60,765 nt of DNA from Clostridiales bacterium. Lineage in GTDB: Bacteria > Bacillota > Clostridia > Peptostreptococcales > Anaerovoracaceae. This document shows positions 18,240 to 26,275 of the stretch, piece after piece; positions within the stretch are counted from its first letter, which is position 1, and each line of letters starts with the position of its first letter. Below the pieces are notes generated by a model. That model worked only from the letters and a program-made list of their open reading frames with translations, was not told the DNA's origin and did no database searches. Both the position numbers and the translations under genes were made by a program. The DNA lies in the NCBI GenBank assembly GCA_015058145.1, contig SVCX01000006.1:1-60765 (forward strand), read 5' to 3'.

Positions 18240-18268
18240 TGGACTGGCCTACCGATATGTAATATAAT
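18240..18268 (+). promoter_or_regulatory. promoter of trxA
   Basis: -35 TGGACT (18240-18245), 17-bp spacer, -10 TATAAT (18263-18268). AGGAGGG follows at 18297-18303. Confidence 0.7.
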
Positions 18269-18310
18269 GAAGCAACCGAATCAATAACATTACAACAGGA
18301 GGGTAAAAGA

Positions 18311-18619
18311 ATGGCAGAGATTACATTAACTAACGACAACTTTCAGGCGGAAGTCCTCGAATCGGACATCCCTGTTCTGGTGGATTTCTGGGCGACGTGG
18401 TGCGGCCCGTGCAAGATGGTAGGGCCTATCGTGGCAGAGATTGCAGACGAATATGAAGGCAAGGTCAAAGTTGGCAAAGTCAACGTCGATGAGGAGCAGC
18501 TCCTCGCTATGCAGTACCAGGTGACCGCAATTCCGACACTGTTCGTATTCAAGAACGGACAGGTAGATGGGAAGATTGTAGGCTTCGCATCAAAAGAAGA
18601 AATCGTGAAGTTGTTCTAA
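18311..18619 (+). CDS. trxA: thioredoxin
   Basis: A 102-residue classical thioredoxin with active site WCGPC (C31, C34) in FWATWCGPCK, the cis-proline in AIPTLFVFKNG and the usual length. It keeps cytosolic thiols reduced. AGGAGGG lies 7 bp before the ATG. It is monocistronic: its own promoter, then a shared bidirectional terminator facing the convergent muramidase gene. No thioredoxin reductase gene is nearby. Confidence 0.97.
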   Translation: MAEITLTNDNFQAEVLESDIPVLVDFWATWCGPCKMVGPIVAEIADEYEGKVKVGKVNVDEEQLLAMQYQVTAIPTLFVFKNGQVDGKIVGFASKEEIVKLF

Positions 18620-18644
18620 ACAGCAGAATTTGGACGGTAAAGAA

Positions 18645-18677
18645 AAAGCCGCCGGCGTTTCTCGCGCCGCGGCTTTT
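18645..18677. terminator. bidirectional terminator between trxA and the GH25 gene
   Basis: A GC-rich stem (AAAGCCGCCGGCG pairing with the 3' arm ending GCGGCTTTTTT) with T-tracts on both strands. It serves the two convergent genes. Confidence 0.8.
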
Positions 18678-18696
18678 TTGTTTCATATTATAATTG

Positions 18697-20073
18697 TTAC
18701 TGCTCGGCCTGAATGATGATATATCCTTCATCCATGTAGTCGATGAGTTCGTCGATGTCGGTGAGCTTGAATCGCTGATCTGTTTCAAACCACTTCCTGT
18801 CTTCCGTATCCGCCACAATCGCTCGGCCGTCCTCATCCATTCCAATCAGGAGCAGTCTCTGGCTTTCTCCTCGCCACGTTCCGCTATCTCCGTCAATGGA
18901 CAGGATAACCGGCATACCGTTGGCGAGATTTCCTTTGATGTCTACATATACACTGTCCTCGTCTTTGCATTGAACGCTGATAATGCCACGCGAATCAAGC
19001 GCTTCACTCCAGTCATCAAGATCGTTCAGAGAGAGTTCCTCGATGTTGCCATCCTGATACCCAAGGCCTGAGAGCAGCGCCGCCATGATACATTCGTCGC
19101 TGGTATGTCCTGAACCATCCGCACGTGTGACTTTGTAGGTGTGAACAACACCAAAGATATCCGTCACATTCGCTTTTGCCGTCTTCTTATTGCTCTTTAC
19201 CGGCAAGACGGATTTGACGCCATCAGACAGTTCATAGGTGACCGTCCCGCCTTTGGAAGATTTGATTTCCTTCGGCGCGTTGGTGACAGAGTAATCTTTC
19301 TCATAGAGATAGTTGCCGTCAAACCGGCAACGGATTCCCGGAATCCTGACATTGGAGCTATACTGCCACATGTAGTAGTCGCCTTTGTAGCCTGTCGCCG
19401 AGAGATCTATCGTATACTGGGCTATCCAGATGGCGTACTTATCTTCGAGCTTATCTGCGTCAAGATAAGTATTGAACAGTCCTCTGCTGGCGTAGAGCAT
19501 CGGTTCATATCCATTGTCCGCAATGATGTCGCAGAACGTCATGCACAGCTCTGTACAGTTGTCCTTTCCGAGCTCTCTCAGTTTATACCAGTTGAGACGT
19601 CCGCCGCTGTTTGTTTCGAAGTCTAATGCAACCGGAAGAGTAATCATATCTCTGTACGGTTCGATGATCTTCATGAAGTATTCCGCTTCTCTGGTCATCT
19701 CTTTTTTGGTGAGTCCGGTCGTGAAATAGTACACGCCAACATCGAGACCGTGTTTTCTCGCCCTCTTGATGTTCTGCTTGAACCGCTCGTCCTTCTTCAG
19801 CCGGTTTGTATTCAGTTTGCTGTAGCCCGCTCTGATGATGACGCTGTCTACGCCGGCATCTTTAATTGCTTCCCAGTCGTCGTTATCCAGATCTCCGTTC
19901 CATGACGAAATGTCCAGACAGTTGTGCTGGATGAAGCCATCCTGGTACCGTTCCGGCGTCTCCGCATCTCCCACAGAAGTTCTGTAGGTTGCGAAAGAGC
20001 CTTGCGGCATCAGTGTTACCGTCAGCGCCAAAACAGTGAGAAGAGCGATGGCTGCTACTTTTGTCTTTTGCAT
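18697..20073 (-). CDS. secreted GH25 muramidase with C39-like C-terminal domain
   Basis: A 458-residue exported lysozyme. A signal peptide (about 1-28) is followed by a GH25 catalytic domain (about 48-235) with DISSWNG (D54) and the catalytic DFE (D151, E153), so it should cleave the MurNAc-GlcNAc bond. The C-terminal part (about 290-458) resembles a C39-like papain-fold domain: SDECIMAALLSG gives the Cys position, and LLLIGMDEDG corresponds to the strand that normally starts with the catalytic His. Here that His is absent (Gln/Arg), so the domain is probably non-catalytic. The ATG at 20073 is preferred; a GTG 6 codons upstream is possible. Confidence 0.85.
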   Translation of the reverse strand: MQKTKVAAIALLTVLALTVTLMPQGSFATYRTSVGDAETPERYQDGFIQHNCLDISSWNGDLDNDDWEAIKDAGVDSVIIRAGYSKLNTNRLKKDERFKQNIKRARKHGLDVGVYYFTTGLTKKEMTREAEYFMKIIEPYRDMITLPVALDFETNSGGRLNWYKLRELGKDNCTELCMTFCDIIADNGYEPMLYASRGLFNTYLDADKLEDKYAIWIAQYTIDLSATGYKGDYYMWQYSSNVRIPGIRCRFDGNYLYEKDYSVTNAPKEIKSSKGGTVTYELSDGVKSVLPVKSNKKTAKANVTDIFGVVHTYKVTRADGSGHTSDECIMAALLSGLGYQDGNIEELSLNDLDDWSEALDSRGIISVQCKDEDSVYVDIKGNLANGMPVILSIDGDSGTWRGESQRLLLIGMDEDGRAIVADTEDRKWFETDQRFKLTDIDELIDYMDEGYIIIQAEQ

Positions 20074-20105
20074 GCCGTATTTCTCTTTCACTCACAACTC
20101 ACGTG

Positions 20106-20111
20106 ATTATA
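20106..20111 (-). promoter_or_regulatory. -10 box of the GH25 gene
   Basis: TATAAT on the minus strand, about 32 bp before the ATG at 20073. No good -35 was found; a second TATACT lies just upstream. Confidence 0.4.
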
Positions 20112-20167
20112 CATTAGTATAACGCAGACTTGCCCCTTGCTATCCTTAAAATTCTTTAATAAAAACC

Positions 20168-20288
20168 TTGCTTTTCTAACGATTCTGGGTTACTATTTAC
20201 GTGTGGTTATCCCCTGATAACCTCATTAATCTCTAATCCCAATACCCCTTTTAACAAAAGAAACCTTCGGGTTTCTTTTGTTTTTTTG
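20168..20288 (+). ncRNA. candidate small RNA with intrinsic terminator
   Basis: A possible promoter TTGCTT (20168-20173), 17-bp spacer, TACTAT (20191-20196) precedes a perfect 7-bp hairpin (GGTTATC/GATAACC, 20205-20222). About 30 nt later comes a very strong terminator. The predicted transcript is about 85 nt, ends before the promoter of the next gene, and contains no plausible reading frame. This is inference from sequence only. Confidence 0.35.
20253..20288 (+). terminator. strong intrinsic terminator upstream of the 20344 gene
   Basis: A 13-bp perfect stem (AACAAAAGAAACC and its complement) with a TTCG tetraloop, then TTTTT. The T-tract is only on the plus strand, although no plus-strand gene lies upstream. 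Confidence 0.85.
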
Positions 20289-20317
20289 TTCACTCTGCAT
20301 TGGTTTACCATAAAATG

Positions 20318-20326
20318 TGATATACT
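20318..20326 (+). promoter_or_regulatory. extended -10 promoter of the 20344-24177 operon
   Basis: TGaTATACT; the leader then carries GGAGGAA before the ATG at 20344. Confidence 0.55.
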
Positions 20327-20343
20327 CTACACGGAGGAATGTG

Positions 20344-20901
20344 ATGAAATACACGATGATAATCAAACAATACGTCATGGCTTACAGAGCCGACGAAAAT
20401 GAAATCAAACGACTCCTTCCGCCGGGATTCGAATCACTTCGTCCGGTACTGCGGATCAACGTGGAATGTTTCGATGGCGATGATGACTGGGGCTACATTG
20501 AATTCAACACGCCTGTCGCAGCGGAAGGCAAGCGCGGATGGCTCAACATCGTCTCATGGCTTGAGAAACCAGATTACATGCATCTGGAATTCACCCCGAC
20601 CGGGAAGGCGGGCGGCTGCCCGCATGAGGCGGATAACGACGGCTGCTTCTACTGGGACTACAACACAGGCCATTACGGTTTTTTGGAGGCAGAAGTTATT
20701 GACGCGGAGAAGGAATGCGCGGACTGCTCTCTTGATTGGGAGTTGCCGCCGGCGAACGCTTTCTTCGACGACGATGAACGCATACGCAGTTTCATCAAAC
20801 TGCCTGTAGAGGAAATCCTCGGTGCCTACGTTGTAGAATTCGACCGTGAACTTGAACAGGATGACGATGTCATCGGAGCAGAGGACGGTGCGGAACAGTA
20901 A
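20344..20901 (+). CDS. uncharacterised protein, acetoacetate-decarboxylase-like N-terminus
   Basis: I do not recognise this 185-residue protein with certainty. The N-terminal pattern LLPPGFE followed by PVLRINVECF resembles the beta-cone fold of acetoacetate-decarboxylase-like proteins. No catalytic lysine can be assigned. The middle contains four cysteines in CPHEADNDGC and CADC, and the C-terminus is strongly acidic. The ATG at 20344 has GGAGGAA upstream. Its stop overlaps the next start (TAATG), so it is the first gene of a tightly coupled five-gene operon with a nuclease-like protein, proC, a NUDIX hydrolase and a XerD-like protein. Confidence 0.6.
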   Translation: MKYTMIIKQYVMAYRADENEIKRLLPPGFESLRPVLRINVECFDGDDDWGYIEFNTPVAAEGKRGWLNIVSWLEKPDYMHLEFTPTGKAGGCPHEADNDGCFYWDYNTGHYGFLEAEVIDAEKECADCSLDWELPPANAFFDDDERIRSFIKLPVEEILGAYVVEFDRELEQDDDVIGAEDGAEQ

Positions 20902-21926
20902 TGAAACATATCGTCGAAGAGTGGCATCAAACTATCTGCGATTCTTCCCTTTGGGAGTTTTACTTCGGCGGCATGCGCGCTGGGACGCTGGATATTGAGA
21001 CGACAGGCTTGGATCCTTCGCGGAACAAGTTTGTCCTCGGCGGCGTATATGACGCTCAGTCACATGAACTCCACCAGGTGCTGGCCGAAAGCCGGGCCGA
21101 GGAGGCGGACGCCCTCGCCGAGTATATGGACGTACTTGCTGATCTGGAAGTAGTCGTTACTTATAACGGAAGACACTTCGATATCCCATTCACTGATACG
21201 CGGCTGAAGAATCATCCCGAAACGTCCTCACTTTCCTGCGGCTTTCTGTACGATCTGGATCTCTACCGGGTTCTGAGCGGCCATTCGCCGATTCGCAAAC
21301 TCGTTCCAAACATGCGTCAGAAGACTGTCGAAAACTACATGGGATTGTGGGACACAAGAGCAGACGAGATCTCCGGCGCCGAGAGCGTCGAACTGTACAA
21401 TCAATACGAAGCAACCGCAGATCCGAACGCGGAAGCGAAAATCCTGCTGCACAACAACGATGATGTCCGGCAACTCACACGCCTCACTAAGGCAATCACC
21501 AAGAGCGACTTTCACAAAGCCATGTTCCGAATCGGATTTCCTGTGAAATGCGGTCCGGCCTTGCTGACTGTAAACAACATCCGCATCCAGCGCGACAGAC
21601 TGGAATTCAACGGCGAACAGAACAGGCTGCCGTTCCGGTATCTGGGTTTTGAGATAAACGGATGGCCCGCCACCAGCCGATTCACGGGAGAGAACTTTGA
21701 AATCTCCGTTCCCGTCATCCGTCAGCGCGGCATCACTGTTGTCGACCTGGAGGCGGCCGGACTGGTAGACAGAAACGCAGCCGGTCCATCGGGTATCCGT
21801 TTTGAAGATTATCCGGGCTGCGCCAGCGGATTCCTCATACTCGAGGATGCCAACGGAATCAGATACAGAGAGACAAACCATTTCATAAAGGAATTTACAA
21901 AAAAATTCATGGAGGAGAACATATGA
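20901..21926 (+). CDS. ribonuclease H-like (DnaQ/YprB-type) exonuclease-domain protein
   Basis: A 341-residue protein with a 3'-5' exonuclease (DEDD) fold in its N-terminal half. TLDIETTGLD supplies D31 and E33 of motif I. VVTYNGRHFDIPF is motif II, and HNNDDVRQLTRL near residue 190 is the HxxxD motif III. This matches the YprB group of RNase H-like proteins found in Firmicutes. The C-terminal half (about 210-341) is unrecognised. The substrate is unknown. It overlaps its neighbours by one and four bases. Confidence 0.75.
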   Translation: MKHIVEEWHQTICDSSLWEFYFGGMRAGTLDIETTGLDPSRNKFVLGGVYDAQSHELHQVLAESRAEEADALAEYMDVLADLEVVVTYNGRHFDIPFTDTRLKNHPETSSLSCGFLYDLDLYRVLSGHSPIRKLVPNMRQKTVENYMGLWDTRADEISGAESVELYNQYEATADPNAEAKILLHNNDDVRQLTRLTKAITKSDFHKAMFRIGFPVKCGPALLTVNNIRIQRDRLEFNGEQNRLPFRYLGFEINGWPATSRFTGENFEISVPVIRQRGITVVDLEAAGLVDRNAAGPSGIRFEDYPGCASGFLILEDANGIRYRETNHFIKEFTKKFMEENI

Positions 21927-22765
21927 AAATCGGATTTATCGGAATCGGAAATATGGGCGGCTCCATCCTCAAAGGATACGCCAAATCATCTGCCAGCGCT
22001 GGTAATGTGATTCTGGTTCATGACAGGATGACCGAGAACAATCATGCTATGGCGGAAGCCATCGCCCAGAGCGGATATACGAACAAGAGTCTCGTGGTCT
22101 GCAACGATAACAGAGAGCTTGCTGAGGAGGCAGACATCATTATCATTGGCGTGAAACCAGCCATCGTGAACAGTGTGCTTAAGGAAATTGCACCTGCCAC
22201 AGATAAGATAATCGTTTCTATGGCTGCTGGCGTCAGCATCGCGAAACTGGAAGCGGGCTTGAACGAAGCAGTGCCCGGCAGCGGAAGTGCTGCCAAACTG
22301 ATTCGCATCATGCCGAACACACCGGCCCGTGTGGGCGCTGCGATGACTGCCATGTGCAGAAACGGCAACGTGAGCGACGAAGAATTCGCTGCGGCAAAGA
22401 CGATCTTCGATTCTGTCGGCGTAGCGGAAGGCGTTCCGGAGGACATGATTGACTGTGTCATCGGCGTGAGCGGCTCCAGTCCGGCTTACACTTACATGTA
22501 CATCGAAGCGCTCGTGAAGGCAGCTGTCGCCAACGGAATGGATGCGGAACAAGCGAGAGTCTTCGCCTGCCAGGCTGTTATCGGAGCGGCGAAGATGGCC
22601 CTCGAGAGCAAAGAATCCCTCGAGCAGCTTCGCATCAACGTATGCTCGCCGGGTGGCACGACAATTGAAGCAGTGAAAAAACTGCAGACAAACGGATTTA
22701 TGGATAATGTTATCGAAGCCTTCCAGGCTGCGGTAGACAGATCAAAGGAGATGACAGCGGAGTGA
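21923..22765 (+). CDS. proC: pyrroline-5-carboxylate reductase
   Basis: A 280-residue NAD(P)H-dependent enzyme for the last step of proline synthesis (pyrroline-5-carboxylate to proline). FIGIGNMGGSIL is the Rossmann motif, and RIMPNTPARVGAAM and SGSSPAY are the proC signatures. The length is normal. It overlaps the nuclease-like gene by ATGA and the NUDIX gene by GTGA. proA/proB are not in the window. Confidence 0.96.
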   Translation: MKIGFIGIGNMGGSILKGYAKSSASAGNVILVHDRMTENNHAMAEAIAQSGYTNKSLVVCNDNRELAEEADIIIIGVKPAIVNSVLKEIAPATDKIIVSMAAGVSIAKLEAGLNEAVPGSGSAAKLIRIMPNTPARVGAAMTAMCRNGNVSDEEFAAAKTIFDSVGVAEGVPEDMIDCVIGVSGSSPAYTYMYIEALVKAAVANGMDAEQARVFACQAVIGAAKMALESKESLEQLRINVCSPGGTTIEAVKKLQTNGFMDNVIEAFQAAVDRSKEMTAE

Positions 22766-23292
22766 TCTTCAAAGAAGAACTGATTGAAAGCGAAAGAATA
22801 TATGAAGGCGCGATTCTGAATCTGCGTCGCGATAAGGTGACGGCCGCTTCAGGCACCGCCTACCGGGAAATCGTCGAGCACAACGGCGCTGTTGCGATCG
22901 TCGCGCTCACGAATGACAACGAAATCATCATGGAGCGTCAGTACCGCTACGCCTGCGGACGCGCCGTGCTGGAAATACCAGCCGGAAAAATCGACAAGGG
23001 TGAAACGGATCCGGTCACAGCGGCAGTCAGAGAGCTCAAGGAAGAGACTGGCCTTACAGCATCAGAGATCATTCATCTGGGCGACGTCAATCCGAGTTGC
23101 GCGTACTCAGAAGAAGTGATTCACATCTATCTGATGCGCGGACTCACCCAAGGAGAGCAGGCGCTGGATGACGACGAAGTGATTGAATTGATTAAAATGC
23201 CTTTTGAAGAGGTTTATGAGATGGGAGTGCGCGGAGAGATTGTAGATTCCAAGACTCTGGCAGCGCTCCTGATGACGAAAGGCAGGTTGTAA
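22762..23292 (+). CDS. NUDIX hydrolase, ADP-ribose pyrophosphatase type
   Basis: A 176-residue NUDIX enzyme. The complete NUDIX box is present (GKIDKGETDPVTAAVREL, then KEETGL). The RQYRYACGRAVLEIPAGK stretch before it is typical of ADP-ribose pyrophosphatases (NudF), which hydrolyse ADP-ribose to AMP and ribose-5-phosphate. It starts with GTG inside the proC stop (GTGA overlap). The next gene begins directly after its stop, so all are translationally coupled. Confidence 0.9.
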   Translation: MIFKEELIESERIYEGAILNLRRDKVTAASGTAYREIVEHNGAVAIVALTNDNEIIMERQYRYACGRAVLEIPAGKIDKGETDPVTAAVRELKEETGLTASEIIHLGDVNPSCAYSEEVIHIYLMRGLTQGEQALDDDEVIELIKMPFEEVYEMGVRGEIVDSKTLAALLMTKGRL

Positions 23293-24177
23293 ATGTATAT
23301 TGAACAGTTTATTTCGTATTTGAAAAACGAGAAGAAAATGGCGCCGAATTCCCTCGACGCCTACGGACGGGACATCCGAGATTTCGAAAGTTTCGTTCTG
23401 TCCCGCGGCACCGACAGCGTTCTGGAAGCAACCAGTACGGACGTCGTCGCGTATCTGAATAAGTTGAAGGCGGCTGGCAGATCGCCGTCTACCGTGAACC
23501 GAAAACTGGCTTCCGTCAGGGCCTTCTACAACTATTTGCTGGATGAGAAGCTCATCACGGAAAGTCCTGCCCGTGGTATCAAAACGCCGCGGATTGAGAA
23601 AAAGGAACTTGAGTTCCTGACGATCAAGGAGATCGACCAGCTTCTGGCGAGTCCGGACGACAGCCTTAAAGGTCGCAGGGACCGGGCTATTCTGGAAGTT
23701 CTGTACGCGACCGGCATCAAAGTCAGCGAACTGATCGACGCTAATGTGGAAGACGTCAACTTCCGCATGGGATTCATCACCTGCTATGGAGAGAGCAGCA
23801 AAACCCGCATCGTTCCGATGGGAAGACCGGCCCGCGCGGCGCTGGAGGACTACGTCTATGAAGTCAGAGACCAGCTTCTGGCAGACAACAAGGAGGAAAA
23901 AGCTCTCTTCGTGAACTACTACGGCAAGCGGCTGACCCGTCAAGGACTGTGGAAAGTCCTAAAGGAGTGCGGCGAGAAATCCGGCATCAATCACAAACTC
24001 ACGCCGAACATCATCCGGAACTCCTTCGCGGTTCATATGCTGCAGAACGGAGCGGATCTCAAGTCCCTCCAGGAGCTCATGGGACACGAGGATATCATGG
24101 CGACACAGGTGTATCTGGCGGCTACGAAAAACCACATCAAAGACGTCTACGACAAGGCCCATCCAAGAGCAAAATAG
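23293..24177 (+). CDS. XerD-like tyrosine recombinase with altered catalytic residues
   Basis: A 294-residue protein with full XerC/XerD architecture: an N-terminal SAM-like core-binding domain (about 1-85) and a C-terminal catalytic fold (about 108-290). In active recombinases the set is R-K-H-R-H-Y. Here the first Arg (normally TGLRVSEL) is Lys143 (TGIKVSEL) and the His of TPHxLRH is Asn239 (TPNIIRN). R242, H265 and Y274 are kept. The NUDIX-xerD neighbourhood is the normal site of chromosomal xerD in many Firmicutes, so it may be the dimer-resolution partner, possibly with weak or structural-only activity. It ends the operon. Confidence 0.8.
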   Translation: MYIEQFISYLKNEKKMAPNSLDAYGRDIRDFESFVLSRGTDSVLEATSTDVVAYLNKLKAAGRSPSTVNRKLASVRAFYNYLLDEKLITESPARGIKTPRIEKKELEFLTIKEIDQLLASPDDSLKGRRDRAILEVLYATGIKVSELIDANVEDVNFRMGFITCYGESSKTRIVPMGRPARAALEDYVYEVRDQLLADNKEEKALFVNYYGKRLTRQGLWKVLKECGEKSGINHKLTPNIIRNSFAVHMLQNGADLKSLQELMGHEDIMATQVYLAATKNHIKDVYDKAHPRAK

Positions 24178-24199
24178 AGGACATGCTTTCACACTTTAC

Positions 24200-24245
24200 A
24201 GCGGCGATAAAACGGCTCAATAGAGCGGTAAAGCGTCGCTTTTTT
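24200..24245 (+). terminator. terminator of the proC operon
   Basis: AGCGGCG pairs with CGTCGCT around an inner GCTC-AATA-GAGC hairpin, followed by TTTTTT. Confidence 0.7.
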
Positions 24246-24269
24246 AATGGATTTAAAGGCCCTGAAACA

Positions 24270-24298
24270 TTGACAATTTTATGTCATACAGTTATAAT
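24270..24298 (+). promoter_or_regulatory. full-consensus sigma-A promoter of nhaC
   Basis: TTGACA (24270-24275), 17-bp spacer, TATAAT (24293-24298): a perfect match. The roughly 80-nt leader contains a hairpin (GGGCGT/ACGCCT, about 24308-24336). Confidence 0.9.
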
Positions 24299-24386
24299 TT
24301 TGGCAGATTAGGGCGTTTGGTGGTGTATAGGACGCCTTTGTCGGAATTATCATATTACTACTTATTTGGTAAGGAGGATTTTTGTT

Positions 24387-25880
24387 ATGGGTAGAAAAGT
24401 ACCTATGTGGCAGTGCATCCTCGCAATCGTAGCCATGATCGTATTCCTGTTCTGGAACGTTATGGGCGACGAAGGCGGCGAAGCACACATCGGCCTGATC
24501 CTGGCTGCTTGCGTAGCCGGAATCATCGGCGCAGCCAACGGCTGGAAATGGAGCTACATGGAACAGGGTATCCTGGCTGCTATCAACAGATCAATGCAGG
24601 CGATGCTGATCCTGGCAGTCGTAGGTGCTATGATCGCATCATGGATGGCCGGCGGCGTTATCCCTTCAATGATGTTCTACGGCATCAAGGTTATCGCTCC
24701 TAGCGTATTCCTGTTCACAGCATGTCTGCTGTGCTCCATCGTATCACTGGCAACAGGTTCATCATGGTCAACTGCTGGTTCCATGGGTGTTGCTATCATC
24801 GGTATCGGTACTGCTTTGGGATTCCCTGCAGCTATGTCAGCTGGTGCTGTAGTATCCGGCGCATACTTCGGAGACAAGATGTCACCGCTGTCCGATACAA
24901 CTAACCTGGCTCCTGCAGTAGCAGGCTCCAATCTGTTCGACCACATCAGACACATGATCTACACCGTTGCTCCGTCATGGATCATCGCTGAGATCGTATA
25001 TCTGATTCTGGGATTCACTCACAGCGGCGGCAGCGCTGACGAATCAATCGTTAGCGCAATGCTGGAAGCTATCCAGGCTAACTACACTGTAAGCCTGCTG
25101 TTCCTGATTCCGCCAATCTTCGTAATCGTAGCTGTAATCGTTAAGATGCCGGCTCTGCCAGCACTGGTTGCAGGTGTACTCCTCGGTGTTCCGTTCATGG
25201 CATTCCAGGGCGTTAAGCTCGTTCCTGGCGGCGGTGAGCTGTCCAACGTTGGTTATGTACTCAACTACGGTGTTGAAGAGCTGCCGGTCGGAACTGACAT
25301 GGTAGATAATCCGCTCGTAGCTGAAAAGCTCGAAGCACTGCTTACAGGCGGTGGACTCCAGTCCATGATGTGGACTATTTCCCTCATCATGCTGGCAATG
25401 TGCTTCGGTGGTATCGTAGACGTTACCGGTATCATGGGCAACCTGGCTGCAGCACTGCTGAAGCTGGCAAGAGGCACAAGAGGCGGTCTGGTAATCGTAA
25501 CAGAGCTGTCATGCGTATTCGTAAACGCTATCTGCTGCGACCAGTACCTGTCAATCATTCTGCCGGGCAGAATGTACAAGGAAGCTTTCGAAGACAGAAG
25601 ACTGGCTCCAAAGAACCTGTCAAGATGTCTGGAAGACTCCGGAACAATCACTTCAAACTTCTTCCCTTGGAACACTTGCGGCGCTACAATGAGATCATTC
25701 CTGGGCGTAAACAGTGCGTACATTCCATTTGCTGTACTTAACTGGATCAACCCACTCATCTCAATGTTCTACGGCGTAACAGGTCTGTTCATGCCAGAAA
25801 TGACTGAGGAAGAATATCAGCACGTTCTCGAAATGAGAGAAGCTGACAGAAAGGCTGCTGAAGAAGCTGCTGAGGCATAA
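24387..25880 (+). CDS. Na+/H+ antiporter NhaC family protein
   Basis: A 497-residue polytopic membrane protein of the NhaC/ion-transporter superfamily. GSSWSTAGSMGVA and SGAYFGDKMSPLSDTTNLA are family signatures (the SPLSDTT loop is at the ion path). AAGGAGG precedes the ATG at 24387. It should exchange external protons for internal sodium, although NhaC relatives also carry malate/lactate or tyrosine/tyramine. Codon use is strikingly uniform (CTG for Leu, GTA/GTT for Val, GCT/GCA for Ala, AGA for Arg) and the promoter is full consensus, so high expression is expected. Confidence 0.9.
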   Translation: MGRKVPMWQCILAIVAMIVFLFWNVMGDEGGEAHIGLILAACVAGIIGAANGWKWSYMEQGILAAINRSMQAMLILAVVGAMIASWMAGGVIPSMMFYGIKVIAPSVFLFTACLLCSIVSLATGSSWSTAGSMGVAIIGIGTALGFPAAMSAGAVVSGAYFGDKMSPLSDTTNLAPAVAGSNLFDHIRHMIYTVAPSWIIAEIVYLILGFTHSGGSADESIVSAMLEAIQANYTVSLLFLIPPIFVIVAVIVKMPALPALVAGVLLGVPFMAFQGVKLVPGGGELSNVGYVLNYGVEELPVGTDMVDNPLVAEKLEALLTGGGLQSMMWTISLIMLAMCFGGIVDVTGIMGNLAAALLKLARGTRGGLVIVTELSCVFVNAICCDQYLSIILPGRMYKEAFEDRRLAPKNLSRCLEDSGTITSNFFPWNTCGATMRSFLGVNSAYIPFAVLNWINPLISMFYGVTGLFMPEMTEEEYQHVLEMREADRKAAEEAAEA

Positions 25881-25928
25881 GCGAAAGCTAAGCCTACAAA
25901 ATGGCGTAAGCCAAAACACAAAACATAA

Positions 25929-25940
25929 GTATACGTATAC
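25929..25940. repeat. 12-bp perfect palindrome
   Basis: GTATACGTATAC lies between the nhaC stop and its terminator. No function is assigned. Confidence 0.6.
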
Positions 25941-25946
25941 ACCAGA

Positions 25947-25975
25947 AAGCGGCGTCCCGCGGGGCGCCGCTTTTT
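25947..25975 (+). terminator. terminator of nhaC
   Basis: AAGCGGCG paired with CGCCGCTT (with further inner pairing) followed by TTTTT. Confidence 0.85.
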
Positions 25976-26047
25976 CATACATAGAATATGTCCGTTGAAA
26001 GCAGGTGCGTTTTATGATACCATGGTTAAGACTTGGAGGTTAAACGT

Positions 26048-26236
26048 ATGTCATTCAGAAACAACGGCAGAAAGAGAAATCCCAGATATATTCTCAGCGC
26101 GGCATTTATGCTGCTGGTTGGTATCGTCGTAATCGTTTTGGCCCAGACTTCCGACTGGGGCTTTCATTGGAATGTGATTGGCGCCATCGTCATCTTCCTG
26201 GCGGTCATCATGTTCAAGAATGCAAACGAATTGTGA
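26048..26236 (+). CDS. small two-helix membrane protein, unknown function
   Basis: A 62-residue protein. A basic N-terminus is followed by two hydrophobic segments (about 15-32 and 38-55), separated by a short polar turn containing tryptophans. GGAGG sits 9 bp before the ATG at 26048. I do not recognise the family. It lies alone between nhaC and a convergent U32 peptidase gene. The clear ribosome site and the terminator directly after it support it being a real gene. Confidence 0.65.
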   Translation: MSFRNNGRKRNPRYILSAAFMLLVGIVVIVLAQTSDWGFHWNVIGAIVIFLAVIMFKNANEL

Positions 26237-26253
26237 CGTTGCCTATCAAAAAA

Positions 26254-26275
26254 GTGCTCTGCATGATCAGAGCAC
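26254..26275 (-). terminator. terminator of the ior-glnS-U32 operon, overlapping the stop codon
   Basis: On the minus strand GTGCTCTG, loop ATCATG, CAGAGCAC, then TTTTTT. The U32 stop codon lies inside the hairpin. The plus strand has a weaker T-rich tail, so it may also stop the small membrane protein transcript. Confidence 0.85.

Noticed and set aside
18202-18310. Purine riboswitch upstream of the NCS2 permease
   Set aside because: Only about 20 nt of leader are available after the predicted start site, and no conserved purine-riboswitch core was seen.
24299-24386. Riboswitch in the nhaC leader
   Set aside because: One modest hairpin only. I could not match it to any known sodium, lithium or guanidine riboswitch; left as a simple leader.
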